Below, in pieces: positions 8,332-17,564 of a stretch of 42,567 nt of DNA. Source of the DNA: Pseudooceanicola sp. GTDB taxonomy: Bacteria; Pseudomonadota; Alphaproteobacteria; Rhodobacterales; Rhodobacteraceae. The notes beneath the pieces were generated by a model that was given only the letters and a program-made list of their open reading frames with translations, was not told where the DNA came from and ran no database searches. Positions within the stretch are counted from its first letter, which is position 1. Every line of letters begins with the position of its first letter. The stretch covers positions 1-42,567 of the forward strand of contig PAPR01000050.1 of NCBI GenBank assembly GCA_002709085.1, given 5' to 3'. Made by a program: the position numbers and the translations under genes.

Positions 8332-8385
8332 CCCTTGCTCCCTCTTCGGGGATGCTTTTCGCGCAGCCCCGTTTCGGGATTGAGA

Positions 8386-8886
8386 CTATGCCCGCCCGTA
8401 GGCCTCTGCAATGGCGACCTGCATCGCGGCGGCGGGGGTCTGCCCACCCCACACATTGAGCTGCATCGCCGGGTAGTAGCGTTCGGCGGAATGGATCGCC
8501 GCATTGATCATCGTATCGATCTGCTCGGGGCTCGCCACCTGATCACCGGCCAGAACCAGACCGTAGCGATAGACGGTCAGCTTGTGCGTGGGCCAATAGG
8601 TAAAGGACCCGGCCCAGCACTGATCGTTGACGAGGTTCAACAGCTCGTAAAGACCCGGCAGCGCTTCTTCGGGCGGCTCCATCTCGAACGTGCAGACAAG
8701 ACGCAGCGTTTGATCGAAATGCGACCATGCGAGGGTCACGGAATAGGTGCGCCACTGACCTTCGACCGCCATCGCAATCTGATCGTCGCCGATCCGGTCG
8801 AAATCCCATTCGTGATGTTCCGCCAGATGCTCCACGATGTCGATCGGATGGAGTTCTTCGGTCAGAAACTGCTCGGACAATGCCAT
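8386..8886 (-). CDS. YbjN domain-containing protein
   Basis: 166-residue acidic protein resembling the alphaproteobacterial YbjN family (PF10722), which has a fold like type III secretion chaperones. Visible family-like features are HPIDIVEHLAEHHEWDFDRI at the N-terminus, the AWSHFDQTLRLVCTFEM strand region, and GSFTYWPTHKLTVYRYGLVL in the middle. Biochemical function is unknown; E. coli YbjN has been linked to motility and stress phenotypes. Placed directly upstream of proC, possibly on the same transcript. The 390 bases upstream hold no gene. Confidence 0.8.
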   Translation of the reverse strand: MALSEQFLTEELHPIDIVEHLAEHHEWDFDRIGDDQIAMAVEGQWRTYSVTLAWSHFDQTLRLVCTFEMEPPEEALPGLYELLNLVNDQCWAGSFTYWPTHKLTVYRYGLVLAGDQVASPEQIDTMINAAIHSAERYYPAMQLNVWGGQTPAAAMQVAIAEAYGRA

Positions 8887-8932
8887 TGCGCCACCTCGTT
8901 TTATGGTTGTAGCGCAAGGGCCGGACTGACCT

Positions 8933-8942
8933 CTAGCGCTAG
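8933..8942. repeat. short perfect palindrome upstream of the YbjN gene
   Basis: CTAGCGCTAG is a perfect 10-base palindrome about 47 bases upstream of the YbjN start, with a related CTCTAGGGG 10 bases further on. It could be an operator half-site pair, but there is no way to name a regulator from the sequence. The rest of 8887-9218 shows no gene; 9033-9055 holds another imperfect dyad (TAATCACAA, GAAG, TTGTGGATTA). Confidence 0.25.
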
Positions 8943-9218
8943 GTGCCTGCTCTAGGGGCTGGGCGACTTCCCGGTGCCCCTACGAGATATGGTGGGGGGC
9001 GCGCGCTTATGAGGCAAGCTAAAACTTGGGGATAATCACAAGAAGTTGTGGATTAGATCATGCGCTGCACAAGAATAGCCCCGGCCGGGAGCTTGGGTGA
9101 CATTTCTTCGACAATCCCTCGGGGGTTTCGGGCGGGCGCTGTTGCTGGGCCACAGTGCCGACGTCAGAAAACGCCCAGCGGCCGCGGGCCCCCTCAGACA
9201 CGCGACACCCCCGCTAGA

Positions 9219-9262
9219 GACGAATTGGGGCCGCGCCCATCACGGCACGGCCCCAATTCGTC
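9219..9262 (-). terminator. long stem-loop 3' of ubiK
   Basis: A perfect 15-base inverted repeat (GACGAATTGGGGCCG at 9219-9233, its complement at 9248-9262) with a 14-base loop begins 17 bases after the ubiK stop. The position suggests a transcript end or 3' stabilising stem. There is no run of T after the stem on the minus strand, so a purely intrinsic terminator is not certain. Confidence 0.6.
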
Positions 9263-9278
9263 ACACCAGACGCACCGT

Positions 9279-9527
9279 TTACTGCGAGGTCTTCGCCTCC
9301 AGCGCATCGAGCCGCGCTTTCAAGGCGTCGTTCTCTTCGCGCGCCTTTTGCGCCATGGCCCGCACCGCGTCGAATTCCTCGCGGGTCACGAGGTCACGAT
9401 CCGCAAGCCAGCGGTCGATCATGCCGTTGAAAGCCGTCTCGGCCTCGCCCTTCGCACCCTGAGCCACGCCCATGGCATTGGTCATCAACTGGGACATATC
9501 GTCGAAAAATTTTGATCGGGTCTGCAT
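9279..9527 (-). CDS. ubiK: ubiquinone biosynthesis accessory factor UbiK (BMFP/YqiC family)
   Basis: 82-residue coiled-coil protein. The N-terminal FFDDMSQLMTNAMG and the C-terminal heptad region EEFDAVRAMAQKAREEND are typical of the BMFP/YqiC family, now called UbiK, an accessory factor for aerobic ubiquinone synthesis that works with UbiJ in enterobacteria. I start it at ATG 9525-9527, which has GGAG at good spacing; an in-frame GTG 18 bases upstream lacks a ribosome site. It is divergent from lgt with 94 bases between. Confidence 0.85.
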   Translation of the reverse strand: MQTRSKFFDDMSQLMTNAMGVAQGAKGEAETAFNGMIDRWLADRDLVTREEFDAVRAMAQKAREENDALKARLDALEAKTSQ

Positions 9528-9621
9528 CTCGATCTCCGTTGTCACATCTGATCTCTATATGGTGTGTCCGAGGCACCGCGACAAGGTTGACTTCCCCGCG
9601 ACGCCACTGCCATGTCAGATC

Positions 9622-10506
9622 ATGATTGCTGCTTTGATCCCCTTCCCGAATATCTCGCCCGAGGTTTTTTCGATCTCGCTGTTCGGGATGGAATTCGCCC
9701 TTCGCTGGTACGCTCTGGCCTATATCGTGGGGATCGGTCTTGGCTGGGCCATTGCGCGCACCGCCCTTGCCCGTCCCCGGTTGTGGAAGAACGACAGCCC
9801 CCCTATGGCCCCGACGCAGCTTGATGATCTGATGACGTGGATCATCCTCGGCATCGTGATCGGCGGGCGGCTCGGCTTTGTGCTGTTTTACCAGCCCGCA
9901 TATTACCTCGCGAACCCGCTTGAGATCCCGATGATCTGGCAAGGCGGCATGTCCTTTCACGGCGGCATGCTGGGCGTCATCCTCGGCACATGGATCTTTG
10001 CCGCGCGTTACGCGATCCCACGGCTGCAAACGGCCGATACGCTGGCGCTTGGCACCCCGGTCGCGATCATGCTGGGACGCCTCGCCAATTTCGTGAACGC
10101 CGAACTTTGGGGGCGCCCGACCGATGCGCCCTGGGGCGTAATCTTTCCGATGCGCGGCGCGCTCTGTGACGGGGAAATCTGCGCGCGTCACCCGTCGCAA
10201 CTCTATGAGGCGGGGCTGGAGGGGCTGCTCCTCGGCGGGCTGCTCGTCATCCTTGCCTTTGCCGGCGGCGCGTTGAAGAAACCGGGGCTGGTGGCCGGCG
10301 TCTTCTTTGCCGGATACGGCATCGCGCGCTTTATCGTGGAATTCTTTCGACTTGCGGATGCGCAATTCATCACCCCCGGCAATCCCTACGGCCACGTCCT
10401 GCGCCTGAGCGATAGCATCGGCATCACGATGGGCCAGTTGCTGTCGCTGCCGATGATCCTGGTCGGCTTGCTCGTCATCCTGATCGGTCGGCGCCAATGG
10501 CGGTGA
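9622..10506 (+). CDS. lgt: prolipoprotein diacylglyceryl transferase
   Basis: 294-residue inner-membrane enzyme that moves diacylglyceryl from phosphatidylglycerol onto the lipobox Cys of prolipoproteins. Seen here: multiple hydrophobic segments, the family His in SFHGGMLG (residue 113), the GGRLGFVLFY segment (81-90) and the signature GRLANFVNAELWGRPTD (about 152-168). The start ATG 9622 gives MIAALIPFPNISPEVFSI, which aligns with known Lgt N-termini; the longer open frame upstream does not look like coding sequence. The 3' end overlaps the MidA gene by 10 bases. A likely client lipoprotein is encoded at 32640-33404. Confidence 0.95.
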   Translation: MIAALIPFPNISPEVFSISLFGMEFALRWYALAYIVGIGLGWAIARTALARPRLWKNDSPPMAPTQLDDLMTWIILGIVIGGRLGFVLFYQPAYYLANPLEIPMIWQGGMSFHGGMLGVILGTWIFAARYAIPRLQTADTLALGTPVAIMLGRLANFVNAELWGRPTDAPWGVIFPMRGALCDGEICARHPSQLYEAGLEGLLLGGLLVILAFAGGALKKPGLVAGVFFAGYGIARFIVEFFRLADAQFITPGNPYGHVLRLSDSIGITMGQLLSLPMILVGLLVILIGRRQWR

Positions 10507-11579
10507 CGCCCTTGATGGAGAAATTGCGCCGTCGGATCGCGGCCGAGGGCCCGATGAGCCTTGCGGATTTCATGCAGGCCTGTCTGCTCGACCCCGATCA
10601 GGGCTACTATGCCACGCGCGACCCCTTTGGCGCGGGTGGCGATTTCATCACCTCGCCCGAGATCTCGCAGATGTTCGGCGAATTGATCGGCCTCACCCTG
10701 GCGCAAAGTTGGATGGATCAGGGGTCTCCGCAGACGTTCACATTGGCAGAGGCCGGACCGGGTCGCGGCACGTTGATGGCCGACATCCTGCGCGCAACCC
10801 GCAGCGTGCCCGGATTTCACGACGCCATGCGGATCGTGTTGATCGAAGCCTCCCCCACCCTTCGCAGCATCCAGGCCGACAAGCTGGCCGAATTCACCCC
10901 CGCCTGGACGGACAACTTCGCCGATCTGCCCAAACGCCCCCTCTGGTTCGTGGCGAACGAGTTCTTTGACGCGCTGCCGATCCGCCAGTTTCAGCGCCGT
11001 GGCGAGGGGTGGAGCGAACGTATGATCGCGCTTGCGGATCCCGGCCTCGCGATGGCGCTGAGCCAGCCATTGCCGATGCCGGACCTCGCGCACCGCCTCG
11101 GCGACACGGTGGACGGCGACATCGTAGAGGTCTGCCCGGCCGCCGAACCGATCGCAGAAACCATCGGCGCGCGGATCGCGGCGCACGGCGGCGCGGCACT
11201 GATAGTGGATTACGGCGGCTGGCATTCCCTCGGCGATACGTTTCAGGCGCTCCAGGCGCATGAACCGGTCGACCCGCTCGCTGCGCCGGGTGAGGCGGAC
11301 CTGACCGCCCATGTCGATTTCGAACCCCTCGCCCGCGCCGCCGCCCCCGCCGTTGCCGCGCCGCTGGTTACGCAGGGCGTGTTTCTGGAACGCATCGGAA
11401 TCACCGACCGCGCACGGGCATTGGCCAAACGGTTGAGCGGCGCGCCACTCGACAGCCATATTGCTGCACATCGCCGCTTGACCCACCCCGAGGAAATGGG
11501 GAGTCTCTTCAAGATCCTGGCCCTGACGCCACCGAACGCGCCGGCCCTGCCGGGAACCGACACCGGGGAGTCCTCATGA
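10497..11579 (+). CDS. class I SAM-dependent methyltransferase, MidA/NDUFAF7 family
   Basis: 360-residue protein with the features of the DUF185/NDUFAF7 family: FGAGGDFITSPEISQMFGEL (residues 43-62), the SAM-site LAEAGPGRGTLMADIL (about 83-98), and NEFFDALPIRQF in the catalytic region. In mitochondria NDUFAF7 dimethylates an arginine of complex I subunit NDUFS2; the bacterial homologues may do the same for NuoD, but that is inference. It is embedded in lgt - midA - pgeF with overlaps at both ends, so the three are one operon. ATG 10497 is used; ATG 10515 is an alternative. Confidence 0.9.
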   Translation: MAVTPLMEKLRRRIAAEGPMSLADFMQACLLDPDQGYYATRDPFGAGGDFITSPEISQMFGELIGLTLAQSWMDQGSPQTFTLAEAGPGRGTLMADILRATRSVPGFHDAMRIVLIEASPTLRSIQADKLAEFTPAWTDNFADLPKRPLWFVANEFFDALPIRQFQRRGEGWSERMIALADPGLAMALSQPLPMPDLAHRLGDTVDGDIVEVCPAAEPIAETIGARIAAHGGAALIVDYGGWHSLGDTFQALQAHEPVDPLAAPGEADLTAHVDFEPLARAAAPAVAAPLVTQGVFLERIGITDRARALAKRLSGAPLDSHIAAHRRLTHPEEMGSLFKILALTPPNAPALPGTDTGESS

Positions 11580-12331
11580 CGTTGGAAATCATCACGTCCC
11601 GCACTCTCGACCCGTTTCGTCACGGGTTCTTCACACGTCGCGGCGGGGCATCCTCGGGAATATTTGCCGGGCTGAATTGCGGCACCGGCTCCTCGGACCA
11701 GCGCGAGATCGTCGAGATCAATCGTTCCCGCGTCGCCATGGCCCTCGGGGTGGCGGACGATTATCTGATCACGGTGAACCAGGTGCATTCGGCGGATGTC
11801 GCCGTGCTGACCGGCCCGCCCGATCCGCGTCCCAACGCCGATGCGGTGGTGACGGCCACGCCCGGGGTTGGCCTTGCGATTCTGACCGCCGATTGCCAGC
11901 CGGTGCTATTCGCGGATCCAGAGGCCGGGGTCATCGGGGCCGCGCACGCCGGATGGCGCGGTGCGCTCGACGGCGTGTTGGAAGCGACGGTTGCCGCGAT
12001 GGAAGACTTGGGCGCGACACGCACCGCTATCCGCGCGGTGATCGGCCCGACGATCAGCCAGCGCGCCTACGAGGTCGGACCGGAATTCCTCGACCGCTTT
12101 CTGGATGAGGACCCGGAGTACGCGCGCTTTTTCGCGAATGGTGAGGGTGACAAGATGCAGTTCGACCTGCCCTCCTTCGGGCTTCACCGGCTGCGTGAGA
12201 CCGGCATCGCAGAGGCGGAGTGGACCTGCCATTGCACGTATGATGATCCAGACCGCTTTTATTCCTTCCGGCGCGCGACCCACAAGAAAGAGGCCGACTA
12301 TGGCCGCCTGATCTCTGCCATCCGGCTTTAA
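11576..12331 (+). CDS. pgeF: peptidoglycan editing factor PgeF (laccase-domain protein)
   Basis: 251-residue YfiH/DUF152-family protein. It carries the zinc/copper-site residues of the family: His71 in NQVHSADV, Cys107 in LTADCQPVLFAD and His124 in AAHAGWRGAL, followed by GPTISQRAYEVG and the C-terminal CTYDDPDRFYSFRR. E. coli YfiH/PgeF prevents wrong amino acids such as Ser entering the peptidoglycan stem peptide; homologues were earlier called polyphenol oxidases, and FAMIN in mammals is a purine-nucleoside enzyme. ATGA overlap with the methyltransferase gene upstream. A GC-rich hairpin follows at 12343-12359. Confidence 0.92.
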   Translation: MTLEIITSRTLDPFRHGFFTRRGGASSGIFAGLNCGTGSSDQREIVEINRSRVAMALGVADDYLITVNQVHSADVAVLTGPPDPRPNADAVVTATPGVGLAILTADCQPVLFADPEAGVIGAAHAGWRGALDGVLEATVAAMEDLGATRTAIRAVIGPTISQRAYEVGPEFLDRFLDEDPEYARFFANGEGDKMQFDLPSFGLHRLRETGIAEAEWTCHCTYDDPDRFYSFRRATHKKEADYGRLISAIRL

Positions 12332-12342
12332 CGGCCCTATTG

Positions 12343-12359
12343 CCGCCGGATTTCGGCGG
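12343..12359 (+). terminator. hairpin 3' of pgeF
   Basis: CCGCCG and CGGCGG flank a 5-base loop 11 bases after the pgeF stop. There is no T run, so this is only a candidate transcript end for the lgt-midA-pgeF operon. Confidence 0.4.
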
Positions 12360-12436
12360 GGTGGCTCGCGGTTTACGCCCTATCGCCAAAGGCGAAGACC
12401 CCGGTCCGCATCGTATCGCCCGTCATCCGAAGATTT

Positions 12437-12463
12437 CTTGAAATTGCCCTCTTTCGCCCTTCT
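12437..12463 (+). promoter_or_regulatory. possible RpoH-type promoter upstream of the small ORF
   Basis: CTTGAAA (12437-12443), a 13-base spacer, then CCCTTCT (12457-12463) resembles the heat-shock sigma consensus (CTTGAAA and CCCCATnT). It would give a leader of about 70 bases before the ORF at 12539. The downstream half is a weak match. Confidence 0.3.
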
Positions 12464-12538
12464 GACGTCGCAAAGCTCAGCGATAGTCAGTCTCAAGCCG
12501 GAACGAACCGGTATCGAAATTGAGAAAAGGCTAGAGCA

Positions 12539-12679
12539 ATGAACATAAAGCAGAAAAACTGGATAAAATCCGTGGTCACCACAGCCAGGACCACCGAGGC
12601 CAAACTGCCGTATCAACGCGCCCAGCGCGCCGCCAGCGCCGCCCGTCTGCGTGCCGCCGCGCTGCGCCGCGCGGCCTGA
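12539..12679 (+). CDS. small basic protein of unknown function
   Basis: A 46-codon frame, ATG 12539-12541 to TGA 12677-12679, with AAAAGG about 9 bases upstream. The product starts MNIKQKNWIKSVVTTARTTE and continues into an Arg/Ala-rich tail (AKLPYQRAQRAASAARLRAA and more), giving a strongly basic, probably helical C-terminus. I do not recognise a domain; it is not the DUF1127 type. It is followed at once by three hairpins, the last a good terminator, so it probably belongs to a short separate transcript. Coding is supported only by the ribosome site, the ATG and the terminator. Confidence 0.5.
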   Translation: MNIKQKNWIKSVVTTARTTEAKLPYQRAQRAASAARLRAAALRRAA

Positions 12680-12719
12680 AACAGCCCCAAGGCGATCCTT
12701 TAACCAATCATTGAATAAC

Positions 12720-12740
12720 CGGTGCTTTTGCCTGGCACCG
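12720..12740 (+). ncRNA. first hairpin after the small ORF
   Basis: CGGTGC (12720-12725) pairs with GCACCG (12735-12740) around a 9-base loop TTTTGCCTG. It is the first of three stem-loops in 95 bases; together they could be a structured 3' UTR or a processed small RNA. Confidence 0.4.
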
Positions 12741-12744
12741 CAGC

Positions 12745-12770
12745 GGCGGCTGACACCTGGTGTCGCCGCC
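12745..12770 (+). ncRNA. second hairpin after the small ORF
   Basis: GGCGGC plus GACAC pairs with GTGTC plus GCCGCC around a 3-base loop CTG, with one bulged T at 12751. Eleven base pairs make it the tightest of the three stems. It lacks a following T run, so it is structural rather than a terminator. Confidence 0.4.
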
Positions 12771-12772
12771 CG

Positions 12773-12815
12773 GGGGAGAGACAGCGTCTGCTCGCGCTGG
12801 CTCTCCCCTCTTTAT
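12773..12815 (+). terminator. Rho-independent terminator after the small ORF
   Basis: GGGGAGAG (12773-12780) pairs with CTCTCCCC (12801-12808), and CAGCG (12782-12786) with CGCTG (12795-12799), with an A/G mismatch between and an 8-base loop. TCTTTAT follows. This ends the small-ORF transcript. From 12816 to 13118 I see no further gene. Confidence 0.75.
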
Positions 12816-13118
12816 ATCTCGCCTGCGCAGTCCTGTGGCTGACAGGTCAGACCGCGACGTTCCTCCCAAACCGCATCACCGACGCTTAGGTCACGGCCGA
12901 ATCGCAGACTGTGCGAATTGTGACGCGATTGCTCCGCCTTGCGAGGACAATGCCCCTCCCGCCGCCCGGATTGATGACACAAGCAGTCGAATTTTGCGAA
13001 AAACGTAGCGATTTTTGACAGCCGCGATCAGCAAAGCGCACACTCAGGAGGTTCTCAAAGTCCTTCGGTGTTGTCGGTGGGGGCCGACACGGTTGTGACG
13101 CCTATGAAAGGTGTTGCT

Positions 13119-13859
13119 ATGTCTGGTCCTCTGTCGCCCTTCGGGGCGGAAAATCCGCTGCGCCCAAGCTCTGGCCAATCCATGCCGACGATGCGACGCT
13201 ACACGACGCGCACGCTGTCCGCCGGCGGTCATGTCGAGGACCGCGACTTTCGCGCCCCCGTCACGCCGGAATTCCAGACCGCCTTCAACGCTTTTGCCCA
13301 TGGCTCTCTCGTTGCGACGACTCAAGGTCCGGTCGCGATCGAGGACCTGATGCCGGGGATGGAGGTGCATACCCTGGAACACGGCCCGCTTCCGGTGCTG
13401 TGGATCGGCGTCATGACCTATCTGCCCAATCCCCACGGCGCGCCGGTCCTCACGCGTGTGACGGCGGATCGCTTTGGTCTGGCACAGCCCGCGATGGACC
13501 TGCTCGCCGGTCCGGGGGCGCGGCTTTTGCATCGCCCTGCCGGTGCGCGTTTTGCCCATGCGGACCGTCTGGCCTACACGCCCCTGCGCGATTTCATCGA
13601 CGGCGACGGCGTGATCGGGATCTCTCCGCGCATGGCCGTGGACACCTACCACATCAGCCTGCGTCGCCACGCCACGATCCGCGTCGGCGGGGTCGAGATG
13701 GAGACATTTCACCCCGGAATGAGCGTTCTGGAGGAGATGGGCACCCATACTCGACAGCTCTTCATGTCGATGTTTCCGCATATGATCCGTGTTACGGATT
13801 TTGGTCGTCTCGCCCATCCCCGCTTGAGGATGCGCGCGATGGAGGACGCGGCCGCCTGA
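13119..13859 (+). CDS. Hint domain-containing protein
   Basis: 246 residues. The Hint (hedgehog/intein) fold is recognised from HGSLVATTQGPVAIEDL (from about residue 61) and LPVLWIGVMTY, with a later block TYHISLRRHATIRVGG and the C-terminal LRRHATI/ETFHPG region. Rhodobacteraceae carry many such stand-alone proteins of unknown role. At the site of the splicing Cys (CFxxGT in active Hint domains) this protein has AFAHGS, so Cys is replaced by Ala58 and autoprocessing is not expected. I start at ATG 13119 (AAAGG upstream); ATG 13104 is an alternative. The gene stands alone between the small-ORF unit and the Lrp gene. Confidence 0.78.
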   Translation: MSGPLSPFGAENPLRPSSGQSMPTMRRYTTRTLSAGGHVEDRDFRAPVTPEFQTAFNAFAHGSLVATTQGPVAIEDLMPGMEVHTLEHGPLPVLWIGVMTYLPNPHGAPVLTRVTADRFGLAQPAMDLLAGPGARLLHRPAGARFAHADRLAYTPLRDFIDGDGVIGISPRMAVDTYHISLRRHATIRVGGVEMETFHPGMSVLEEMGTHTRQLFMSMFPHMIRVTDFGRLAHPRLRMRAMEDAAA

Positions 13860-13916
13860 GCCCTAAGGCAAAGTGAAGTTAGCGGAACGCTCGATCTGAA
13901 TTGACGATCAGCGCCG

Positions 13917-14417
13917 TCAAGCCGACCGGCTGAGCCGTTCTTCAAGGATGTCGAAGGGAACGCCTGGCTCATCCTTGGCCCCACGGATCACCAGCGATGT
14001 CTTGACGCTGGCGACGTTGTCCGCCGCGGTTAGCTGGCCGGTCAGAAAGCTTTGAAACGTCGAAAGATCGGGCGCGACGCACTTGAGGATGAAATCGACC
14101 TCCCCGTTCAGCATGTGGCACTCCCGCACCAGCGGCCAGTCGCGGCAGCGCATTTCAAAGGCCGAAAGGTCAACTTCGGCCTGGCTCACCAACCCGACCA
14201 TGGCAAAGACCTGCACCTCGAAGCCCAACTCCCGGCTGTCGACCTGCGCGTGGTAGCCCCTGATATAACCCGCCTCTTCCAACGTGCGCACGCGGCGCAG
14301 GCAGGGCGGCGCGGAAATGCCGACCCGTTTGGCCAATTCCACGTTGGTCATTCGCCCATCTGCCTGAAGTTCGGCCAGAATTTTTCGGTCAATTGCGTCC
14401 AGACGGGTCGCGGCCAT
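13917..14417 (-). CDS. Lrp/AsnC family transcriptional regulator
   Basis: 166 residues: an N-terminal AsnC-type winged helix-turn-helix (LDAIDRKILAELQADGRMTN, then ELAKRVGISAPPCLRRVRTL) and a C-terminal ligand-binding RAM/ASNC domain (VQVFAMVGL, CHMLNGEVDFILKCVAPD). Such proteins bind an amino acid and act as dimers or octamers. It is divergent from trxB, with 168 bases between the starts, so it may control itself and possibly trxB. The cognate amino acid cannot be told from sequence. Confidence 0.93.
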   Translation of the reverse strand: MAATRLDAIDRKILAELQADGRMTNVELAKRVGISAPPCLRRVRTLEEAGYIRGYHAQVDSRELGFEVQVFAMVGLVSQAEVDLSAFEMRCRDWPLVRECHMLNGEVDFILKCVAPDLSTFQSFLTGQLTAADNVASVKTSLVIRGAKDEPGVPFDILEERLSRSA

Positions 14418-14471
14418 TTTCGTCTCCTGAATTTGCGTTTGTTATATCAGCGACACATTCGCGCGCAATAA

Positions 14472-15587
<1,116 letters not shown>

Positions 15588-15821
15588 TCCCGTCCTGAGG
15601 GCGGGGCAAAGGTCCTGCCCCCGAGAGACCCGGCGAAATATTTACCCATATCGAACGGATTGGGGCTGATTTCGTCCCGCCTTCCCGCGGCGGCGCGGCA
15701 TCTCGGTCCCATTTGCCTCATGACGGCCTCATTGCCTTGCCTTCAAGGGGTTGAACGGTCTAGGCACCTGTCAAAACAGCCCACGCGCTGCATGATAACT
15801 GACAATTCCGGGACATTGCCG

Positions 15822-17537
15822 ATGCCGATTGAAAACCTCGCCCCCATTCCAGAACTCTTCGTTTCCTACGATTCCGCGCAAAAGCTCAAGGTCGAGGCCG
15901 GGCAACTGGAAAGCTGGGACCTGACACCCCGTCAGACCTGCGATGTAGAGCTGCTGATGAACGGCGGCTTCAACCCGCTCAAGGGGTTCTTGAGCGAAGA
16001 CGATTACAACGGCGTCGTGGACAAGATGCGGCTGGCCGACGGCACACTCTGGCCCATGCCGATCACGCTGGATGTGTCGGAAAAATTCGCCGAGAGCCTC
16101 GATTTGGGTCAGGACATCGCCCTGCGCGATCAGGAGGGCGTGATCCTCGGCACGATGACCGTCACCGATCGCTGGACCCCGAACAAATCGCACGAGGCGG
16201 AACAGGTCTTTGGCGCCGACGATTCCGCGCATCCGGCGGTCAACTACCTGCATAACACCGCCGGCAAGGTCTACCTCGGCGGACCCATTACCGGCATCCA
16301 GCAGCCCGTGCATTATGATTTCCGCGCCAGCCGCGACACTCCGAACGAATTGCGCGCCTACTTCCGCAAGCTTGGGTGGCGCAAGGTTGTCGCCTTCCAG
16401 ACCCGCAACCCCCTGCACCGCGCGCATCAGGAACTGACCTTCCGCGCCGCGCGCGAGGCACAGGCCAACCTGCTGATCCATCCGGTCGTCGGCATGACCA
16501 AACCCGGCGACGTCGATCACTTCACCCGCGTGCGCTGCTACGAGGCGGTGCTGGACAAATACCCCAACTCGACCACCACCATGTCGCTCTTGCCGCTGGC
16601 GATGCGCATGGCCGGCCCGCGTGAGGCCGTCTGGCACGGGCTGATCCGCAAGAACTACGGCTGCACCCATTTCATCGTCGGACGCGATCACGCCGGCCCC
16701 GGCAAAAACTCCGCCGGTGAAGATTTCTACGGCCCCTATGATGCGCAGGACCTGTTCCGCGAGCATCAGGAGGAGATGGGCATCGAAATGGTCGACTTCA
16801 AACACATGGTCTATGTGCAGGAGCGCGCCCAGTACGAGCCGAACGACGAGATCACCGATAAGGACGATGTCACGATCCTGAATATATCGGGCACCGAATT
16901 GCGCCGCCGCCTTGCCGAAGGGCTGGAGATCCCCGAATGGTTCTCTTTCCCCGAAGTGGTCGCAGAGCTGCGCAAGACGCGGCCCGCACGATCCAAGCAG
17001 GGATTCACCGTGTTCTTTACCGGCTTCTCGGGGTCGGGCAAGTCGACCATCGCCAACGCGCTGATGGTCAAGCTGATGGAAATGGGCGGCCGCCCCGTCA
17101 CGCTGCTGGATGGCGATATCGTGCGCAAGAACCTCAGCTCTGAACTCGGTTTTTCCAAGGAACACCGCGACCTCAACATCCGCCGCATCGGCTATGTCGC
17201 CTCCGAGATCACCAAGAATGGCGGCATCGCGATCTGCGCCCCGATCGCACCCTATTCCGCGACCCGCCGCGCGGTACGCGAGGATGTCGAAGAGTTCGGT
17301 GCCTTTATCGAAGTGCATGTCGCGACCTCGATCGAGGAATGCGAGCGCCGTGATCGCAAGGGGCTGTACAAGCTCGCGCGCGAGGGTAAGATCAAGGAAT
17401 TCACCGGGATTTCAGACCCCTACGATGTCCCAGAGACACCTGAGCTACGGGTCGAGACCGAAGGCACCGACGTGGACAACTGCGCGCATCAGGTAATCCT
17501 GAAACTGGAAAGCCTGGGTCTGATCGCTGCGCAGTGA
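15822..17537 (+). CDS. bifunctional sulfate adenylyltransferase / adenylylsulfate kinase
   Basis: 571-residue fusion for sulfate activation. The N-terminal ATP sulfurylase domain (about 1-390) has QTRNPLHRAH (193-202, HxxH) and GRDHAGPGKN (287-296). The C-terminal APS kinase domain (about 393-571) has the P-loop GFSGSGKST (401-409) and ISDPYDVPE. It would make PAPS from sulfate using ATP. This homo-oligomeric Sat-CysC type differs from the CysDN enzyme of enterobacteria. ATG 15822 fits the family N-terminus MPIENLAPI; ATG 15792 is an alternative. A hairpin follows at 17565-17592. Confidence 0.95.
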   Translation: MPIENLAPIPELFVSYDSAQKLKVEAGQLESWDLTPRQTCDVELLMNGGFNPLKGFLSEDDYNGVVDKMRLADGTLWPMPITLDVSEKFAESLDLGQDIALRDQEGVILGTMTVTDRWTPNKSHEAEQVFGADDSAHPAVNYLHNTAGKVYLGGPITGIQQPVHYDFRASRDTPNELRAYFRKLGWRKVVAFQTRNPLHRAHQELTFRAAREAQANLLIHPVVGMTKPGDVDHFTRVRCYEAVLDKYPNSTTTMSLLPLAMRMAGPREAVWHGLIRKNYGCTHFIVGRDHAGPGKNSAGEDFYGPYDAQDLFREHQEEMGIEMVDFKHMVYVQERAQYEPNDEITDKDDVTILNISGTELRRRLAEGLEIPEWFSFPEVVAELRKTRPARSKQGFTVFFTGFSGSGKSTIANALMVKLMEMGGRPVTLLDGDIVRKNLSSELGFSKEHRDLNIRRIGYVASEITKNGGIAICAPIAPYSATRRAVREDVEEFGAFIEVHVATSIEECERRDRKGLYKLAREGKIKEFTGISDPYDVPETPELRVETEGTDVDNCAHQVILKLESLGLIAAQ

Positions 17538-17564
17538 TCCGCATCCACTTCTAGTTCTGCGATA

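Noticed and set aside
9060-9515. 151-codon plus-strand frame before lgt
   Set aside because: Overlaps the ubiK stem-loop and ubiK itself in antisense; composition is not protein-like.
12380-12616. 78-codon minus-strand frame between pgeF and the small ORF
   Set aside because: No ribosome site or family match; overlaps the better-supported plus-strand small ORF and its leader.
15588-15821. Stem GGGGCA/TGCCCC after trxB as a terminator
   Set aside because: Only six pairs and no T run; too weak to list as a feature.
15771-17318. 515-codon minus-strand frame opposite sat-cysC
   Set aside because: Antisense to an intact bifunctional enzyme; no family resemblance or ribosome site.
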